64,000 bases of DNA, from positions 1,550,001 through 1,614,000 of the forward strand of contig NC_012108.1 of the NCBI RefSeq assembly GCF_000020365.1, read 5' to 3'. Positions 44,498-53,224 of the stretch are shown piece by piece (the stretch's first letter is position 1; every line of letters begins with the position of its first letter). This DNA comes from Desulforapulum autotrophicum HRM2. GTDB lineage: Bacteria; Desulfobacterota; Desulfobacteria; Desulfobacterales; Desulfobacteraceae. Under the pieces are notes generated by a model, which was given only the letters and a program-made list of their open reading frames with translations, made no database searches and was not told where the DNA came from. A program made the translations under genes and the position numbers.

Positions 44498-44527
44498 TTG
44501 ACAAGAATCAGACTTCTATCCTATTAT
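44498..44527 (+). promoter_or_regulatory. Sigma-70 promoter of the TRAP transporter operon with overlapping palindrome
   Basis: TTGACA at 44498-44503 and TATTAT at 44522-44527 are separated by 18 bases; transcription would start near 44534. The -35 is part of a palindrome, CTTGTC-CTT-GACAAG, a plausible repressor site. This is the best promoter in the window. Confidence 0.7.
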
Positions 44528-44571
44528 ACACGATTTATTGTTTTTAATTTTTGTATAAAAAGGGTGCTTCT

Positions 44572-45618
44572 ATGAAACTTAGAACTTCGATTTTTGTTGT
44601 AACAACGTTTTTTCTGCTCACCATGGCCGGAAGTGCCCTGGGTGCGGACAAGATTGTCTGGAAAATGGCCAGTTCCTGGCCAAAGGGGACGGTCCTTCAG
44701 GAAATTGCCGACGATTTTGCAGCACGGATCACAACAATGAGCAACGGCCGACTTACCATCAAAAGTTATCCTGCAGGCGTTCTCATGGGCGCCCTGGAGG
44801 TGACTGACGCGGCGCGCATGGGGACCATCGACGCAGCCCACAGTTCTCCCACTTACTCGGTTGGACAGCTTCCGGCAGCCCCTCTTTTTGGATATATTCC
44901 CTTTGGCATGGAAACCATTCCCTATTTGACCTGGATGTATGAAGGTGAAGGTAAGGCCCTCTTCAGCAAACTCTACGAAAAATTTGACTTTGGCTATGTG
45001 GCTCCCTGCGGCATTATTCCCAGCGAGGACCTGGCGTGGTCCAACAAGCCCATCACCACCATGGAAGACTTTAAAGGGCTTAAATTCAGGACATCCGGGT
45101 ACTGGGGCGAGATTCTCAGCGCCGCTGGCGCATCGGTGATGATGCTTCCTGCCGGTGAAGTGTATGAAGCCCTCCAGAGAAATGTGCTTGATGCAGGTGA
45201 GTTCAGCATTCCCAGTATTGATAAGGATCTGGCCTTTTATGAAATTGCCGATTACCTTCTGGTTCCCGGCATTCACCAGACCAGTACCTTCCTTGACATC
45301 AAAATAAATAAGCGCTCGTGGAACAAGCTTTCCGAAGATCTCAAGGAAATTGTCCGGGTTGCCAGCGAAGCTTCCACCATGCGGCTTTTAACCCGGTGCA
45401 TCAGCAGGGATGTGCCTGCCCTGGAGTTCTTCAGGGAAAAAGGGGTGAAGATCCAGTATCTTGATCCCAAAATCCAGAAGGAATTGTCAATCAAAGCCGA
45501 AGCGCTTATGGCGCAGAAAGCTGCCACGGATCCCTTTTTTAAAGAGGTGTGGGAGTCCCAGAAAAAATTCAGAACCGAGTATGACAGCTATAAGAAGCTG
45601 ATGACCCCATCCTATTGA
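44572..45618 (+). CDS. TRAP transporter substrate-binding protein (DctP family, TakP/lactate-like)
   Basis: A 348-residue periplasmic binding protein. The signal peptide ends near ALGAD (residue 24) and the mature protein begins VWKMASSWPKGT. It has the DctP landmarks GGYIDAAHSS-like TIDAAHSS, LKGLKFRTSGYWGEIL with the carboxylate-binding Arg, and AGEVYEALQRNVLDAGEF. The last two are close to the TakP and calcium-lactate branch of the family. The neighbouring lutABC genes make lactate or a 2-oxo acid the probable substrate, which is inference. The ATG at 44572 has AGGG upstream and follows the promoter at 44498. Confidence 0.88.
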   Translation: MKLRTSIFVVTTFFLLTMAGSALGADKIVWKMASSWPKGTVLQEIADDFAARITTMSNGRLTIKSYPAGVLMGALEVTDAARMGTIDAAHSSPTYSVGQLPAAPLFGYIPFGMETIPYLTWMYEGEGKALFSKLYEKFDFGYVAPCGIIPSEDLAWSNKPITTMEDFKGLKFRTSGYWGEILSAAGASVMMLPAGEVYEALQRNVLDAGEFSIPSIDKDLAFYEIADYLLVPGIHQTSTFLDIKINKRSWNKLSEDLKEIVRVASEASTMRLLTRCISRDVPALEFFREKGVKIQYLDPKIQKELSIKAEALMAQKAATDPFFKEVWESQKKFRTEYDSYKKLMTPSY

Positions 45619-45693
45619 TCGTTTAATTTGATTGATTGTTCCATTTGATGATTCAATAATTCAACTTTTGGAGTTGACTGTTCTGACCTTGGT

Positions 45694-45732
45694 GCCAGTC
45701 TTTTTTTATCCCAGCGAGGGAAAAAGACCGGC
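45694..45732 (+). repeat. Hairpin between dctP and the permease genes
   Basis: GCCAGTCTTTTT and AAAAAGACCGGC pair, extended by CCC and GGG around an AGCGA loop. Such hairpins after binding-protein genes often stabilise the upstream message. Confidence 0.5.
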
Positions 45733-45770
45733 CCTTGCCTTTAAGGTTGAGGTCCAAAGGTTGCGTTCAT

Positions 45771-45803
45771 AAAAGCTGCCTGAACAAACAGGCGGCTTTT
45801 TTA
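45771..45803 (+). terminator. Rho-independent terminator between dctP and dctQ
   Basis: A ten-pair stem (AAGCTGCCTG with CAGGCGGCTT, one wobble), loop AACAAA, followed by TTTTTAT. It lies 28 bases before the dctQ start. Partial read-through would give more binding protein than permease, as is common in such operons. Confidence 0.8.
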
Positions 45804-45830
45804 TATTCTATTTCAGACCAGGCTATAAAA

Positions 45831-46349
45831 ATGAAACAGATACAGGCTGTAATAAAAGGTATAGATGCGGTCAGTGAAATCACGGGAAAGGTGATGATTT
45901 GGCTTGTGGTGGTTCTGACTGTAATTATCGGTTATGAAATTTTCTCCCGCTATTTTTTAAATGCACCCACCAGGTGGGCCTTTGACTTGAGCTATATGAT
46001 CGGAGGTACTTTTTTCCTCATGGGAGAAGCGTGGACCTTAAGGAAACAGCAGCATGTGAGAATCGATATCTTTTATAACCGTTTTTCCCCCCGTGGAAGG
46101 GCCGTCATCGATATCTTTTTTTACCTTATTTTCTTTTTTCCCCTGTGGGCAGGGCTGTTCTGGGCGTTGATTCCCTATGTGCAGTTCTCCTGGGAACTTG
46201 GCGAGCGATCCATGCAGGGGTACTGGCGACCCATTATTTACCCATTTAAAACAGTGATGCCCATTGGGGTCTTCCTTCTGCTGCTCCAGGGGGTTGCCGA
46301 GTTTTTGAGGAGTGCAGTTATCGCCTTTGGGGGAGAAGAAATCCAATGA
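45831..46349 (+). CDS. TRAP transporter small permease (DctQ)
   Basis: A 172-residue inner-membrane protein with four spans and the family-typical FSRYFLNAPTRWAFDLSYMIGGTFFLMGEAWTLRKQQHVRID region (near residues 37-80). It forms the membrane part of the TRAP importer with DctM. The ATG at 45831 is preferred over upstream frames; it lies directly after the terminator hairpin. It overlaps dctM by four bases (ATGA). Confidence 0.88.
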   Translation: MKQIQAVIKGIDAVSEITGKVMIWLVVVLTVIIGYEIFSRYFLNAPTRWAFDLSYMIGGTFFLMGEAWTLRKQQHVRIDIFYNRFSPRGRAVIDIFFYLIFFFPLWAGLFWALIPYVQFSWELGERSMQGYWRPIIYPFKTVMPIGVFLLLLQGVAEFLRSAVIAFGGEEIQ

Positions 46350-47665
46350 GTCCTGAATTAACCGTTTTTCTGATGTTTGTGTCCCTTTTAGCCGGGATTT
46401 TCCTGGGATTTCCAACCGCCTTTGTACTGGGGGGGGTGTCGGTTCTTTTTGGCGGCAGTTTAATGGGGGCTGATATTTACGGGCTTTTCATTGCCCGGCT
46501 CTTCGGCCTTATGAAAAATTACACCCTCCTTGCTGTTCCCCTTTTTCTGTTCATGGGGGTATTCATGGAGAAATCAGGCATGGCTGAACGGCTTTTCAAC
46601 GCCATGCATCTACTCTGGGGTCGCATGAGGGGGGGGTTGGGTATTTCAACGATTGCCATCTCTGCCGTCTTTGCTGCGGCCACCGGAGTGGTGGGCGCCT
46701 CTGAAATAACCATTGGTCTCATGGCGTTGCCCATCATGCTGGAAAAAAAATATAACAAGTCCATGGCCTGCGGATCCATCTGCGCCGGCGGAACATTGGG
46801 GATTCTCATTCCCCCCAGTGTAATGATCATCGTCTATGGGCCCATTGCTAATATATCCGTCGGGAAGCTCTTCCTGGGAACCCTGGTGCCGGGCCTGCTG
46901 CTTACACTGCTCTATATGCTTTATATCGGTATACGATGTTACCTCAATCCCCAGGACGGTCCCCCCATACCCCTGGCAGAAAGCCAGGTAACCCTGAAGG
47001 AAAAAATGATGATCATGCTGACCTCGGTGATTCCTCCGGGGCTGATCATCTTTTCCGTACTGGGCAGCATCTTTTTTGGCATTGCAGCCGTAACAGAAGC
47101 CGCAGCCGTAGGTGCCTTTGCCAGCATCCTGCTTGCAGCAGGATATGGGCGCCTTAATATGGGTGTCATCCGGGAAGCCTGCACGCAGACCATGAGCATT
47201 ACCTGCATGATCATGATGATCGCCATTGGTGCCACTTTCTTTTCCACGGTATTTGTCACCCTTGGGGGGGATGAAGTGATCACCAGGTTGTTTTTGAATC
47301 TTCCCATGGGTAAATGGGGAATCCTGGCAGCCATTATGTTGCTCCTGGTATTGTGCGGCATGTTCATTGACTGGATGGGTATTCTTTTTATTATCGTGCC
47401 CTTGATCACCCCCATTGCGGCAGAACTGGGATTTGATCCGATCTGGTTTGCAGTCCTGGTCATGGTGAATCTCCAGATCTCGTTTCTCACGCCGCCCTTT
47501 GCCTATTCTATATTTTATCTTAAGGGAATCACCCCGCCCGAGGTACAGACAACGGATATCTACCGCGGAGTTATGCCCTTTGTGGGGCTGCAGGTGTTGA
47601 CTATTTTTCTCTGTGTTTTAATTCCTGAGATTATCACCTGGCTGCCGTCGCACTTTATCAACTAA
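46346..47665 (+). CDS. TRAP transporter large permease (DctM)
   Basis: A 439-residue inner-membrane protein with about twelve spans. It has the family segments LGFPTAFVLGG, GVVGASEITIGLMALPIML near 110, CAGGTLGILIPPSVMIIVYG near 148 and FLTPPFAYSIFYLKG near 375. It carries the substrate with the Na+ gradient, which is established for TRAP systems. It overlaps dctQ, so the two are coupled. The repeat cluster follows before lutA. Confidence 0.92.
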   Translation: MSPELTVFLMFVSLLAGIFLGFPTAFVLGGVSVLFGGSLMGADIYGLFIARLFGLMKNYTLLAVPLFLFMGVFMEKSGMAERLFNAMHLLWGRMRGGLGISTIAISAVFAAATGVVGASEITIGLMALPIMLEKKYNKSMACGSICAGGTLGILIPPSVMIIVYGPIANISVGKLFLGTLVPGLLLTLLYMLYIGIRCYLNPQDGPPIPLAESQVTLKEKMMIMLTSVIPPGLIIFSVLGSIFFGIAAVTEAAAVGAFASILLAAGYGRLNMGVIREACTQTMSITCMIMMIAIGATFFSTVFVTLGGDEVITRLFLNLPMGKWGILAAIMLLLVLCGMFIDWMGILFIIVPLITPIAAELGFDPIWFAVLVMVNLQISFLTPPFAYSIFYLKGITPPEVQTTDIYRGVMPFVGLQVLTIFLCVLIPEIITWLPSHFIN

Positions 47666-47717
47666 CCGGCATGGCCGGAGCAGGGTATTTGCTTTGGCCA
47701 CAACAAAACATGAAACT
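47663..47717 (+). repeat. Partial R element after dctM
   Basis: Starts ACCGGCATGGCCGGAGC and reaches CAACAAAACATGAAAC, matching the first half of the R family. A GC-rich inverted pair (GGCGAC with GTCGCC, about 47736-47774) follows. Confidence 0.6.
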
Positions 47718-47797
47718 TGACTTTTTGACAGCTGAGGCGACCGGGGGGAGGGTAATTCCTTGCTCCTGTCGCCGGAATGATACGAGTTTCATATAAC

Positions 47798-47996
47798 CCA
47801 CATGTCCTGGTGGACACAACGAAGCATGAAACTATATAGCAGTAGGTAGGCGGGAACGGGTGTTACCCTGAACGGGTTAAATGGCAACGGTGGGCATGGA
47901 CGCCCAAGGAGTTGCCATTTTCCTCGGAGCAGCCCACGGACGGGCTGCGAGAATGAGAGAAGGGTAACACCCGTTTCCGCCTACCGGTTTGAAGTG
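47798..47996 (+). repeat. Branched palindromic element, copy 1
   Basis: Outer arms 47845-47869 and 47961-47985 pair at 24 of 25 positions. Inside, AAATGGCAAC at 47879 pairs with GTTGCCATTT at 47911, enclosing a small GGGC/GCCC hairpin with loop ATGGAC. A third hairpin, GCAGCCC/GGGCTGC at 47929-47948, has loop ACGGAC. The whole folds into a three-way junction. Copy 2 is at 58397-58592. The element lies between dctM and lutA and encodes no credible protein. Confidence 0.85.
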
Positions 47997-48001
47997 TGTT
48001 T

Positions 48002-48096
48002 CTTATAAACCGGCATGGCCGGAGCGAGGTATGGCTCTGGCCTCAACGAATTTTGAAACACCTTCATTGACATGCTTTGGCGAGTGTTTCATATAA
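48002..48096 (+). repeat. R element following branched element copy 1
   Basis: Starts CTTATAAACCGGCATGGCC and ends GGCGAGTGTTTCATATAAA, a diverged full copy of the family. It ends about 15 bases before the lutA ribosome binding site. Confidence 0.75.
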
Positions 48097-48115
48097 AAAA
48101 AAACAGAGGTTAATG

Positions 48116-48847
48116 ATGTACAAGAAAAAAAAAGTAACTCTTTTTATCCAGTGTCTTGTCGACACCCTCTACCCTGAAGTGGCAGAGGCAATGGTCTCGG
48201 TGCTGGAAGACCTGGGCCTGGAACTTGACTGTCCCACAGAACAGACCTGCTGCGGCCAGCCGGCCTTTAACGCAGGCCACCAAAGCGAGGCCCGCTCTGC
48301 CGCAAAGAAATTTATTGAACTTTTTGAAGATGCCGAAGTTATTGTGTCACCATCGGGATCCTGCGTCAACATGGTGAAAAACCACTATCCTGATCTTTTC
48401 AGTGCGGATTCTTCCATGCTGGAACGTGCCCGGGCCGTTGCTGCAAAAACATTTGAGTTTACAGAATTCCTGGTGGATATCCTCAAGGTTGAAAACCTTG
48501 ATGCACGATTTCCAGCCAAGGTCACCTACCATGATTCCTGTCACCTTAATCACTGTCTTGGCATCCACCTTCAGCCCCGTAAATTATTGGCTAACATCCG
48601 GGAACTTGAATTTATTGAGATGAAGGATTCGGATAAATGCTGTGGGTTTGGTGGTACCTTTGCCGTGAAATATGCTGATATCTCTTCGGCCATGCTCGAG
48701 GAAAAGGTTCAAAATATCGTTGATTCGGGTGCCACTGTGGTCACTGGCTGTGATATGAGCTGCCTGATGAACATCCAGGGTATGCTGAGCCGGACGAAGG
48801 CTCAGGTCAAGGTGATGCACATCGCCCAACTTCTTTCGGCAAAATAA
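48116..48847 (+). CDS. lutA: Lactate utilization protein A (CCG-domain iron-sulfur oxidoreductase subunit)
   Basis: A 243-residue protein with two cysteine-rich CCG domains. The first ends at TCCGQPAFNAG near residue 42 and the second at KCCGFGGTFAVKY near 170, with HDSCHLNHCLG near 139. It is one subunit of the three-part LutABC L-lactate oxidase, converting lactate to pyruvate in the cytoplasm or at the membrane. Two adjacent ATG codons (48113 and 48116) follow AGAGG; either may start. LutB and LutC follow directly in one operon. Confidence 0.9.
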   Translation: MYKKKKVTLFIQCLVDTLYPEVAEAMVSVLEDLGLELDCPTEQTCCGQPAFNAGHQSEARSAAKKFIELFEDAEVIVSPSGSCVNMVKNHYPDLFSADSSMLERARAVAAKTFEFTEFLVDILKVENLDARFPAKVTYHDSCHLNHCLGIHLQPRKLLANIRELEFIEMKDSDKCCGFGGTFAVKYADISSAMLEEKVQNIVDSGATVVTGCDMSCLMNIQGMLSRTKAQVKVMHIAQLLSAK

Positions 48848-48859
48848 CAGGTGTGAAAT

Positions 48860-50296
48860 ATGGAATTAACAACAAAAGCATACAAGCAAACGGCGAAAAA
48901 AGCCATTGCCGACCCGATTCTGCAATCTGCCCTTGCCGGATTACAAAGCCGCCTGGGGCCTGCCACGGCATCCCTTTATGAAAATCTGCCAGAAGGCCCG
49001 GATCTGCGGGCTAAAGCCCATGCCTATCGCAGAAAGGCCGTGGACAATCTGGACATCATGCTTGTCACCCTGGCTGGGAAGATAAGGGAAAATGGCGGAG
49101 AGGTGCATTTTGCAGCCACAGCTAAGGATGCCGTGGACATCTGCCTTGATATTGCCGAAAAAAATAATGTTAAACATGTGGTCAAGGGAAAATCCATGGT
49201 CACCGAGGAGATCGGGCTGAACCGTGCCCTCATGGACAAAGGGATCGAAGTCAATGAAACCGATCTCGGGGAATATATCATCCAGTTGGCCGGTGAAAAA
49301 CCCTCCCACATTGTTGCCCCGGCCGTTCATAAAACCCGGAAGGAGGTGGGCGAACTCTTCACTGAAAAACTCGGAACCCCTTACACGGACGATCCACCTA
49401 CCTTGACCCGGGATGCCCGGCAGGCCCTCAGGAAGAAATTCATGGCGGCGGACATGGGCATTTCCGGATGCAACCTTGCCTGTGCGGAAACCGGCCACAT
49501 CACAACGGTGTCCAATGAGGGAAACATCCGCATGGCCACCACCCTGCCCAGGGTTCATGTGGCCTTCATGGGCATGGAAAGGATCGCAGCCAACCTGGAA
49601 GAACACCAGGCCATTTTAAGGCTCATGTCCATGGGAGCGGCAGCCCAGCAGATCGGAGGGTATGTGAGCTATATCGGCGGCCCGGCCGCAGTGGATCACG
49701 CCGATGGCCCCCAGGCCTTTCATCTGGTGATTGTGGACAATGGCCGATCCAGAATCCTGGCCGACGAGGAGTTCCGTGAAATGCTCTGCTGCATCCGGTG
49801 CGGTGCCTGCCTTAACGTGTGCCCGGTTTACGGTAAGATCGGCGGGCACTCCTATGGATCAGCCTATACAGGGCCTGTGGGGGCCGTTGTAACCCCTCTG
49901 CTGGGTGGAATCAACGAGGCCAGTCACCTCTGCCAGGGCGAAAGCCTCTGCGGTGCCTGCCGGGTTGCCTGTCCCCTGAATCTCAACCTGCCCAGGATGC
50001 TCCTTGCCCTTCGTGCCAAACTTTCCGAAGGAGATCCCCGCTGGAACGTAAAGCCCAAAAGCCGTCCTGAAAAAATGCTCTTTCAGGTCTGGAGCCGGAT
50101 CAACCAAAATCGCAAAGTTTACGATATCTTACTGAAACTCGGTCGGTTGATCCAAAAGATCATGCCCTCCAGCAATCATATGATCAGGCGACTTCCCTGG
50201 CCCTTTAGCGGATGGACCCAGAGCCGGGATATGAAACCCCTGGCCGGAAAAACCTTTATGGAACTATGGAAAGAACACCAGGGAGGAAGATCCTAA
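48860..50296 (+). CDS. lutB: Lactate utilization protein B (iron-sulfur protein)
   Basis: A 478-residue LutB/YkgF protein. The N-terminal LUD domain (about 70-300; VVKGKSMVTEEIGLN, GCNLACAETGHI, RVHVAFMGMERI) is followed by two iron-sulfur motifs, CIRCGACLNVCPVYG near 312 and CGACRVACPLN near 365, and a C-terminal basic tail. It passes electrons from lactate oxidation through the complex. It begins 12 bases after lutA, and its stop shares one base with the lutC start (TAATG). Confidence 0.93.
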   Translation: MELTTKAYKQTAKKAIADPILQSALAGLQSRLGPATASLYENLPEGPDLRAKAHAYRRKAVDNLDIMLVTLAGKIRENGGEVHFAATAKDAVDICLDIAEKNNVKHVVKGKSMVTEEIGLNRALMDKGIEVNETDLGEYIIQLAGEKPSHIVAPAVHKTRKEVGELFTEKLGTPYTDDPPTLTRDARQALRKKFMAADMGISGCNLACAETGHITTVSNEGNIRMATTLPRVHVAFMGMERIAANLEEHQAILRLMSMGAAAQQIGGYVSYIGGPAAVDHADGPQAFHLVIVDNGRSRILADEEFREMLCCIRCGACLNVCPVYGKIGGHSYGSAYTGPVGAVVTPLLGGINEASHLCQGESLCGACRVACPLNLNLPRMLLALRAKLSEGDPRWNVKPKSRPEKMLFQVWSRINQNRKVYDILLKLGRLIQKIMPSSNHMIRRLPWPFSGWTQSRDMKPLAGKTFMELWKEHQGGRS

Positions 50297-51048
50297 TGGA
50301 CCCGGAAAAACAATTTATCAATACCATCAAAACCGCCCTGGGCCGACCCGGTAACCAGCCGCCAGCCGATCTTTTTACCACCTCGCCCTCCCAGGAGGAG
50401 AAAACCCTTCTTGAAAAGATCAGAACCCGGACCCACCAGGAGAGAGTGCCCTTGATCGAGCAACTCCGGCAGACCGTTCCCTCCCTTCATATGGATCTGC
50501 ATCTTGAAGCAGGCATCGAAGAAGCAGCCCGGGCCATTGGGCGGCTGATCCTGGAAAAAGAACCGGAATGGGGAACCAGCAAGAGCGTTGTCTGCTGGGA
50601 CCATCCCCTGATCAATCAGCTGAAACTTTCCGAGGTTGCTGAACTAGGACAGATCCCCATCCATAATACGGGATATGACGGGACCGATCCCCAGCGGAAA
50701 AAAGAGATCCGCAGTCAGGTGGAAGCTTCGTTTATCGGCATTACCTCTGCTGACTATTGCATTGCCGCCACTGCCACCCTGGCCATGAAGACCCGTCCCG
50801 GACATGCCAGATCCGTGTCCCTGGTGCCCTCCATTCATGTGGCGGTGGTCAGGGAGGAACAGCTCCTGGCCGACCTCAGGGAACTCTATACCCTTTTAAA
50901 ATGGGATGAAGCAGAGCGTAAAGAGGGACTGACGCGCAATCTGACGCTGATTTCAGGACCGAGCAAAACCGCGGACATTGAACTTGTCATGGTTCATGGT
51001 GCCCACGGCCCGAGGGAACTCCACCTTTTTATCATTGCCGCGGATTAA
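50296..51048 (+). CDS. lutC: Lactate utilization protein C (LUD domain)
   Basis: A 250-residue LutC/YkgG protein with a LUD domain: TSADYCIAATATLAMKTRPGHARSVSLVPSIHVAVV near residue 155 and LISGPSKTADIELVMVHGAHGPRELH at the end. It completes the lactate oxidase. The ATG at 50296 overlaps the lutB stop and has GGGAGGAAG upstream. A perfect hairpin follows at 51090. Confidence 0.93.
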   Translation: MDPEKQFINTIKTALGRPGNQPPADLFTTSPSQEEKTLLEKIRTRTHQERVPLIEQLRQTVPSLHMDLHLEAGIEEAARAIGRLILEKEPEWGTSKSVVCWDHPLINQLKLSEVAELGQIPIHNTGYDGTDPQRKKEIRSQVEASFIGITSADYCIAATATLAMKTRPGHARSVSLVPSIHVAVVREEQLLADLRELYTLLKWDEAERKEGLTRNLTLISGPSKTADIELVMVHGAHGPRELHLFIIAAD

Positions 51049-51089
51049 TTGTCTGGCCGATAGTTGTGGCGGTAAACCATTGTGGTTGC

Positions 51090-51115
51090 GGGTGATGAGA
51101 GTGATCTCATCACCC
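51090..51115 (+). terminator. Perfect hairpin after lutC
   Basis: GGGTGATGAG and CTCATCACCC pair over ten bases with the loop AGTGAT, 41 bases after lutC. There is no T run, so it may be a message-end stabiliser or part of a factor-dependent stop. Confidence 0.5.
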
Positions 51116-51416
51116 AATCCCTGGTCGTTAGCGTTTATCCCGGACTTTCTTGGTTCAGCTAACGGACACTGACTGACACATACAGTATAGATCCATAATT
51201 AGAATTGCTTTGCGTCAGGCGATTTGCTAAAGCCGTATCCCTGGAGATTATGTTGAATTACCGTTTGACAATAAATCGTACAAATTGGTAGAATCAACTA
51301 TTCATTACCACTCATTCTCATTTTTATTCTAAAATAATTCGTAATGTTCATTTTCTTACCTTTGTGTTCCATGGACCCCATGTAATTATTTTTAACCATT
51401 TAATGAGGAGGTTCGC
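51116..51416. other. Spacer before the ABM protein gene
   Basis: About 300 bases with no credible frame. A spaced inverted pair, CGTTAGC and GCTAACG, occurs near 51127-51167. The last 80 bases are AT-rich and should hold the promoter, but no clear -35/-10 pair is visible. GAGGAGG precedes the start at 51417. Confidence 0.4.
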
Positions 51417-51737
51417 ATGACTGTTTCCATTATTATTAAGCGCATTGTAAAAGATGACACCATGGCCGCCCAACTGGCTCCGTTCATTGTTCAGCTCAGG
51501 TCCCGGGCAGCCGCTCAGCCGGGTTTTCTGTCCAGCCAGACCTTCAGTTGTCTGGATTGTGAAGGAGAATATCTGGTCATCAGCAACTGGCATACCCTGG
51601 AAGACTGGAATCGATGGATGAACAGTGACGAGCGCATGGTCATCCAGAAAAATGTGGATGAACTGCTTGGGGATAAAACCCATTATCGCTATTATGAGCC
51701 GGTTGTGGGCGGTATCTCGCCCAGGTTTCAAAAATAG
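51417..51737 (+). CDS. Antibiotic biosynthesis monooxygenase (ABM) domain protein
   Basis: A 106-residue ferredoxin-like-fold protein: KRIVKDDTMAAQLAPFIVQLRSRAAAQPGF, then FLSSQTF and EYLVISNWHTLEDWNRWMNSDERMVIQ, the conserved ABM core. Family roles vary (quinone or heme oxygenation, or stress); with no partners here, no substrate can be given. A strong GAGGAGG precedes the ATG. It converges with the amino acid transporter operon 35 bases on. Confidence 0.8.
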   Translation: MTVSIIIKRIVKDDTMAAQLAPFIVQLRSRAAAQPGFLSSQTFSCLDCEGEYLVISNWHTLEDWNRWMNSDERMVIQKNVDELLGDKTHYRYYEPVVGGISPRFQK

Positions 51738-51772
51738 AAAAAAGATATGCGGGTCAATTCACTCTTCACACG

Positions 51773-52444
51773 CTATTGGGAAAGCTGCAGTCCTGGAATG
51801 TAAACCTTTTTTTCGATCATTGCCATGATTTTAGCCACCACAAATACCATTATCGTGTAAAGGATGGCCGCTACCACATAGGACTCAAAATATCGAAAAT
51901 TCATGGCCCCGGTGAGATCTGCCTGGGAAAGAAGCTCGGGTACCCCTACGGCAAAGGCAACCGAGGTGTATTTGAACATATAGATGATTTCGTTGGAAGA
52001 CGACGGAATTACAAGCCTCAGGGCCTGGGGCAGGATGATATACCTTATGGCCTTCCACTTGCCAAGCCCCATGGCCCTTGCGGCGGTCATCTGCCCGGGT
52101 TTAATGGATTTTATGGCCCCCCTGAAATACTCGGCCTGATAGACAGAGGTGTTGATACCCAGGGCAAGACCTGCGGCAAGAACCGGCTTGAGCAGAAGTC
52201 CCATATCCCCCAGTCCGTAGTAGATGAAAAAAAGTTGAAGCAGGCAGGGGGTCCCCCGCAGGAATTCAACATAGGCGGTGACGATCCAGTAAATAAATTT
52301 ACTGGAATATACCCTTGCCACCCCGAGTATCAAACCAAAGATAATGCCAACGGTTATACAGACAAAAGACAGCTCAATGGTGACCCAGGCACCCGACAGC
52401 ATGTCGGGCAAAATTTCAATGGCGTAATTAAAAAAACTGACCAT
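51773..52444 (-). CDS. Polar amino acid ABC transporter permease (HisM/GlnP family), distal gene
   Basis: A 223-residue permease with five spans and the family loop GAIKSIKPGQMTAARAMGLGKWKAIRYIILPQALRLVIPSSSNE near residues 105-148. It is the last gene of a four-gene operon with an ATPase, a second permease and a binding protein. The ATG at 52444 with GGAGG ten bases upstream is preferred to a GTG nine bases earlier. The two permeases probably form a heterodimer. Confidence 0.9.
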   Translation of the reverse strand: MVSFFNYAIEILPDMLSGAWVTIELSFVCITVGIIFGLILGVARVYSSKFIYWIVTAYVEFLRGTPCLLQLFFIYYGLGDMGLLLKPVLAAGLALGINTSVYQAEYFRGAIKSIKPGQMTAARAMGLGKWKAIRYIILPQALRLVIPSSSNEIIYMFKYTSVAFAVGVPELLSQADLTGAMNFRYFESYVVAAILYTIMVFVVAKIMAMIEKKVYIPGLQLSQ

Positions 52445-52476
52445 TTGTTCCACACCTCCGGTTCACTGGGGATCGG

Positions 52477-53217
52477 CTATTCAAGGCCGCCAAAATTATT
52501 CAGAAAGAGTCGGGTTCTTTCATGCTGGGGAGCGGCGAACATTTTTTTCGGACACCCCTGCTCAACAATAAGCCCCTGATCGATGAAAATGACCTTGTCG
52601 GCAACGGACCGGGCAAACCCCATTTCATGGGTGACCACAATGGCCGTCATACCCTCTTTTGCAAGGGCAGTCATGACACTCAGCACCTCTCCTGTCAACT
52701 CTGGATCAAGGGCGGAGGTGGGTTCGTCAAACAAAATCAGCTTAGGCCTTAATGCCAGGGCCCGGGCAATGGAAATCCGCTGCTGCTGTCCACCTGAAAG
52801 CTGGGCCGGGTAGGCACCGATTTTATCGGCCATGCCCACTTTCCGGATCTCTTCCATGGCAATCTGCCTGGCCTCATTTTTCGACAGTTTCCGGACCCTC
52901 AGGGGGCCGAACATTACATTTTCCAGAATGGTCAAATGGGTAAAGAGATTAAAATCCTGGAAGACAAACCCCATATCCGCCCGAACCTTATTGATATCCG
53001 TCCCAGGCGTTGTGATGTCGACGCCTTCCAGCAGGATCTGTCCTGAATCCGGTGCTGACAGATGGTTCAGGCACCTGAGCAATGTGCTTTTTCCCGATCC
53101 TGACGATCCGATTACTGCAAGTGTTTCTCCTTTTTCCAATTCAAATGAGACATTTTTGAGCACCTCATTGTCGACAAATTTTTTGGTGAGATTTTTAACT
53201 TCAAGTATGGTGGACAT
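52477..53217 (-). CDS. Polar amino acid ABC transporter ATP-binding protein
   Basis: A 246-residue ATPase of the HisP/GlnQ class. Walker [11 protein letters not shown] lies near residue 32, [15 protein letters not shown] near 138, Walker [15 protein letters not shown] near 158 and the switch His in VVTHEMGFA. It powers uptake by the two flanking permeases. AAAGGAG nine bases before the ATG at 53217 fixes the start; an upstream ATG lacks this. Confidence 0.93.
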   Translation of the reverse strand: MSTILEVKNLTKKFVDNEVLKNVSFELEKGETLAVIGSSGSGKSTLLRCLNHLSAPDSGQILLEGVDITTPGTDINKVRADMGFVFQDFNLFTHLTILENVMFGPLRVRKLSKNEARQIAMEEIRKVGMADKIGAYPAQLSGGQQQRISIARALALRPKLILFDEPTSALDPELTGEVLSVMTALAKEGMTAIVVTHEMGFARSVADKVIFIDQGLIVEQGCPKKMFAAPQHERTRLFLNNFGGLE

Positions 53218-53224
53218 GACGATA

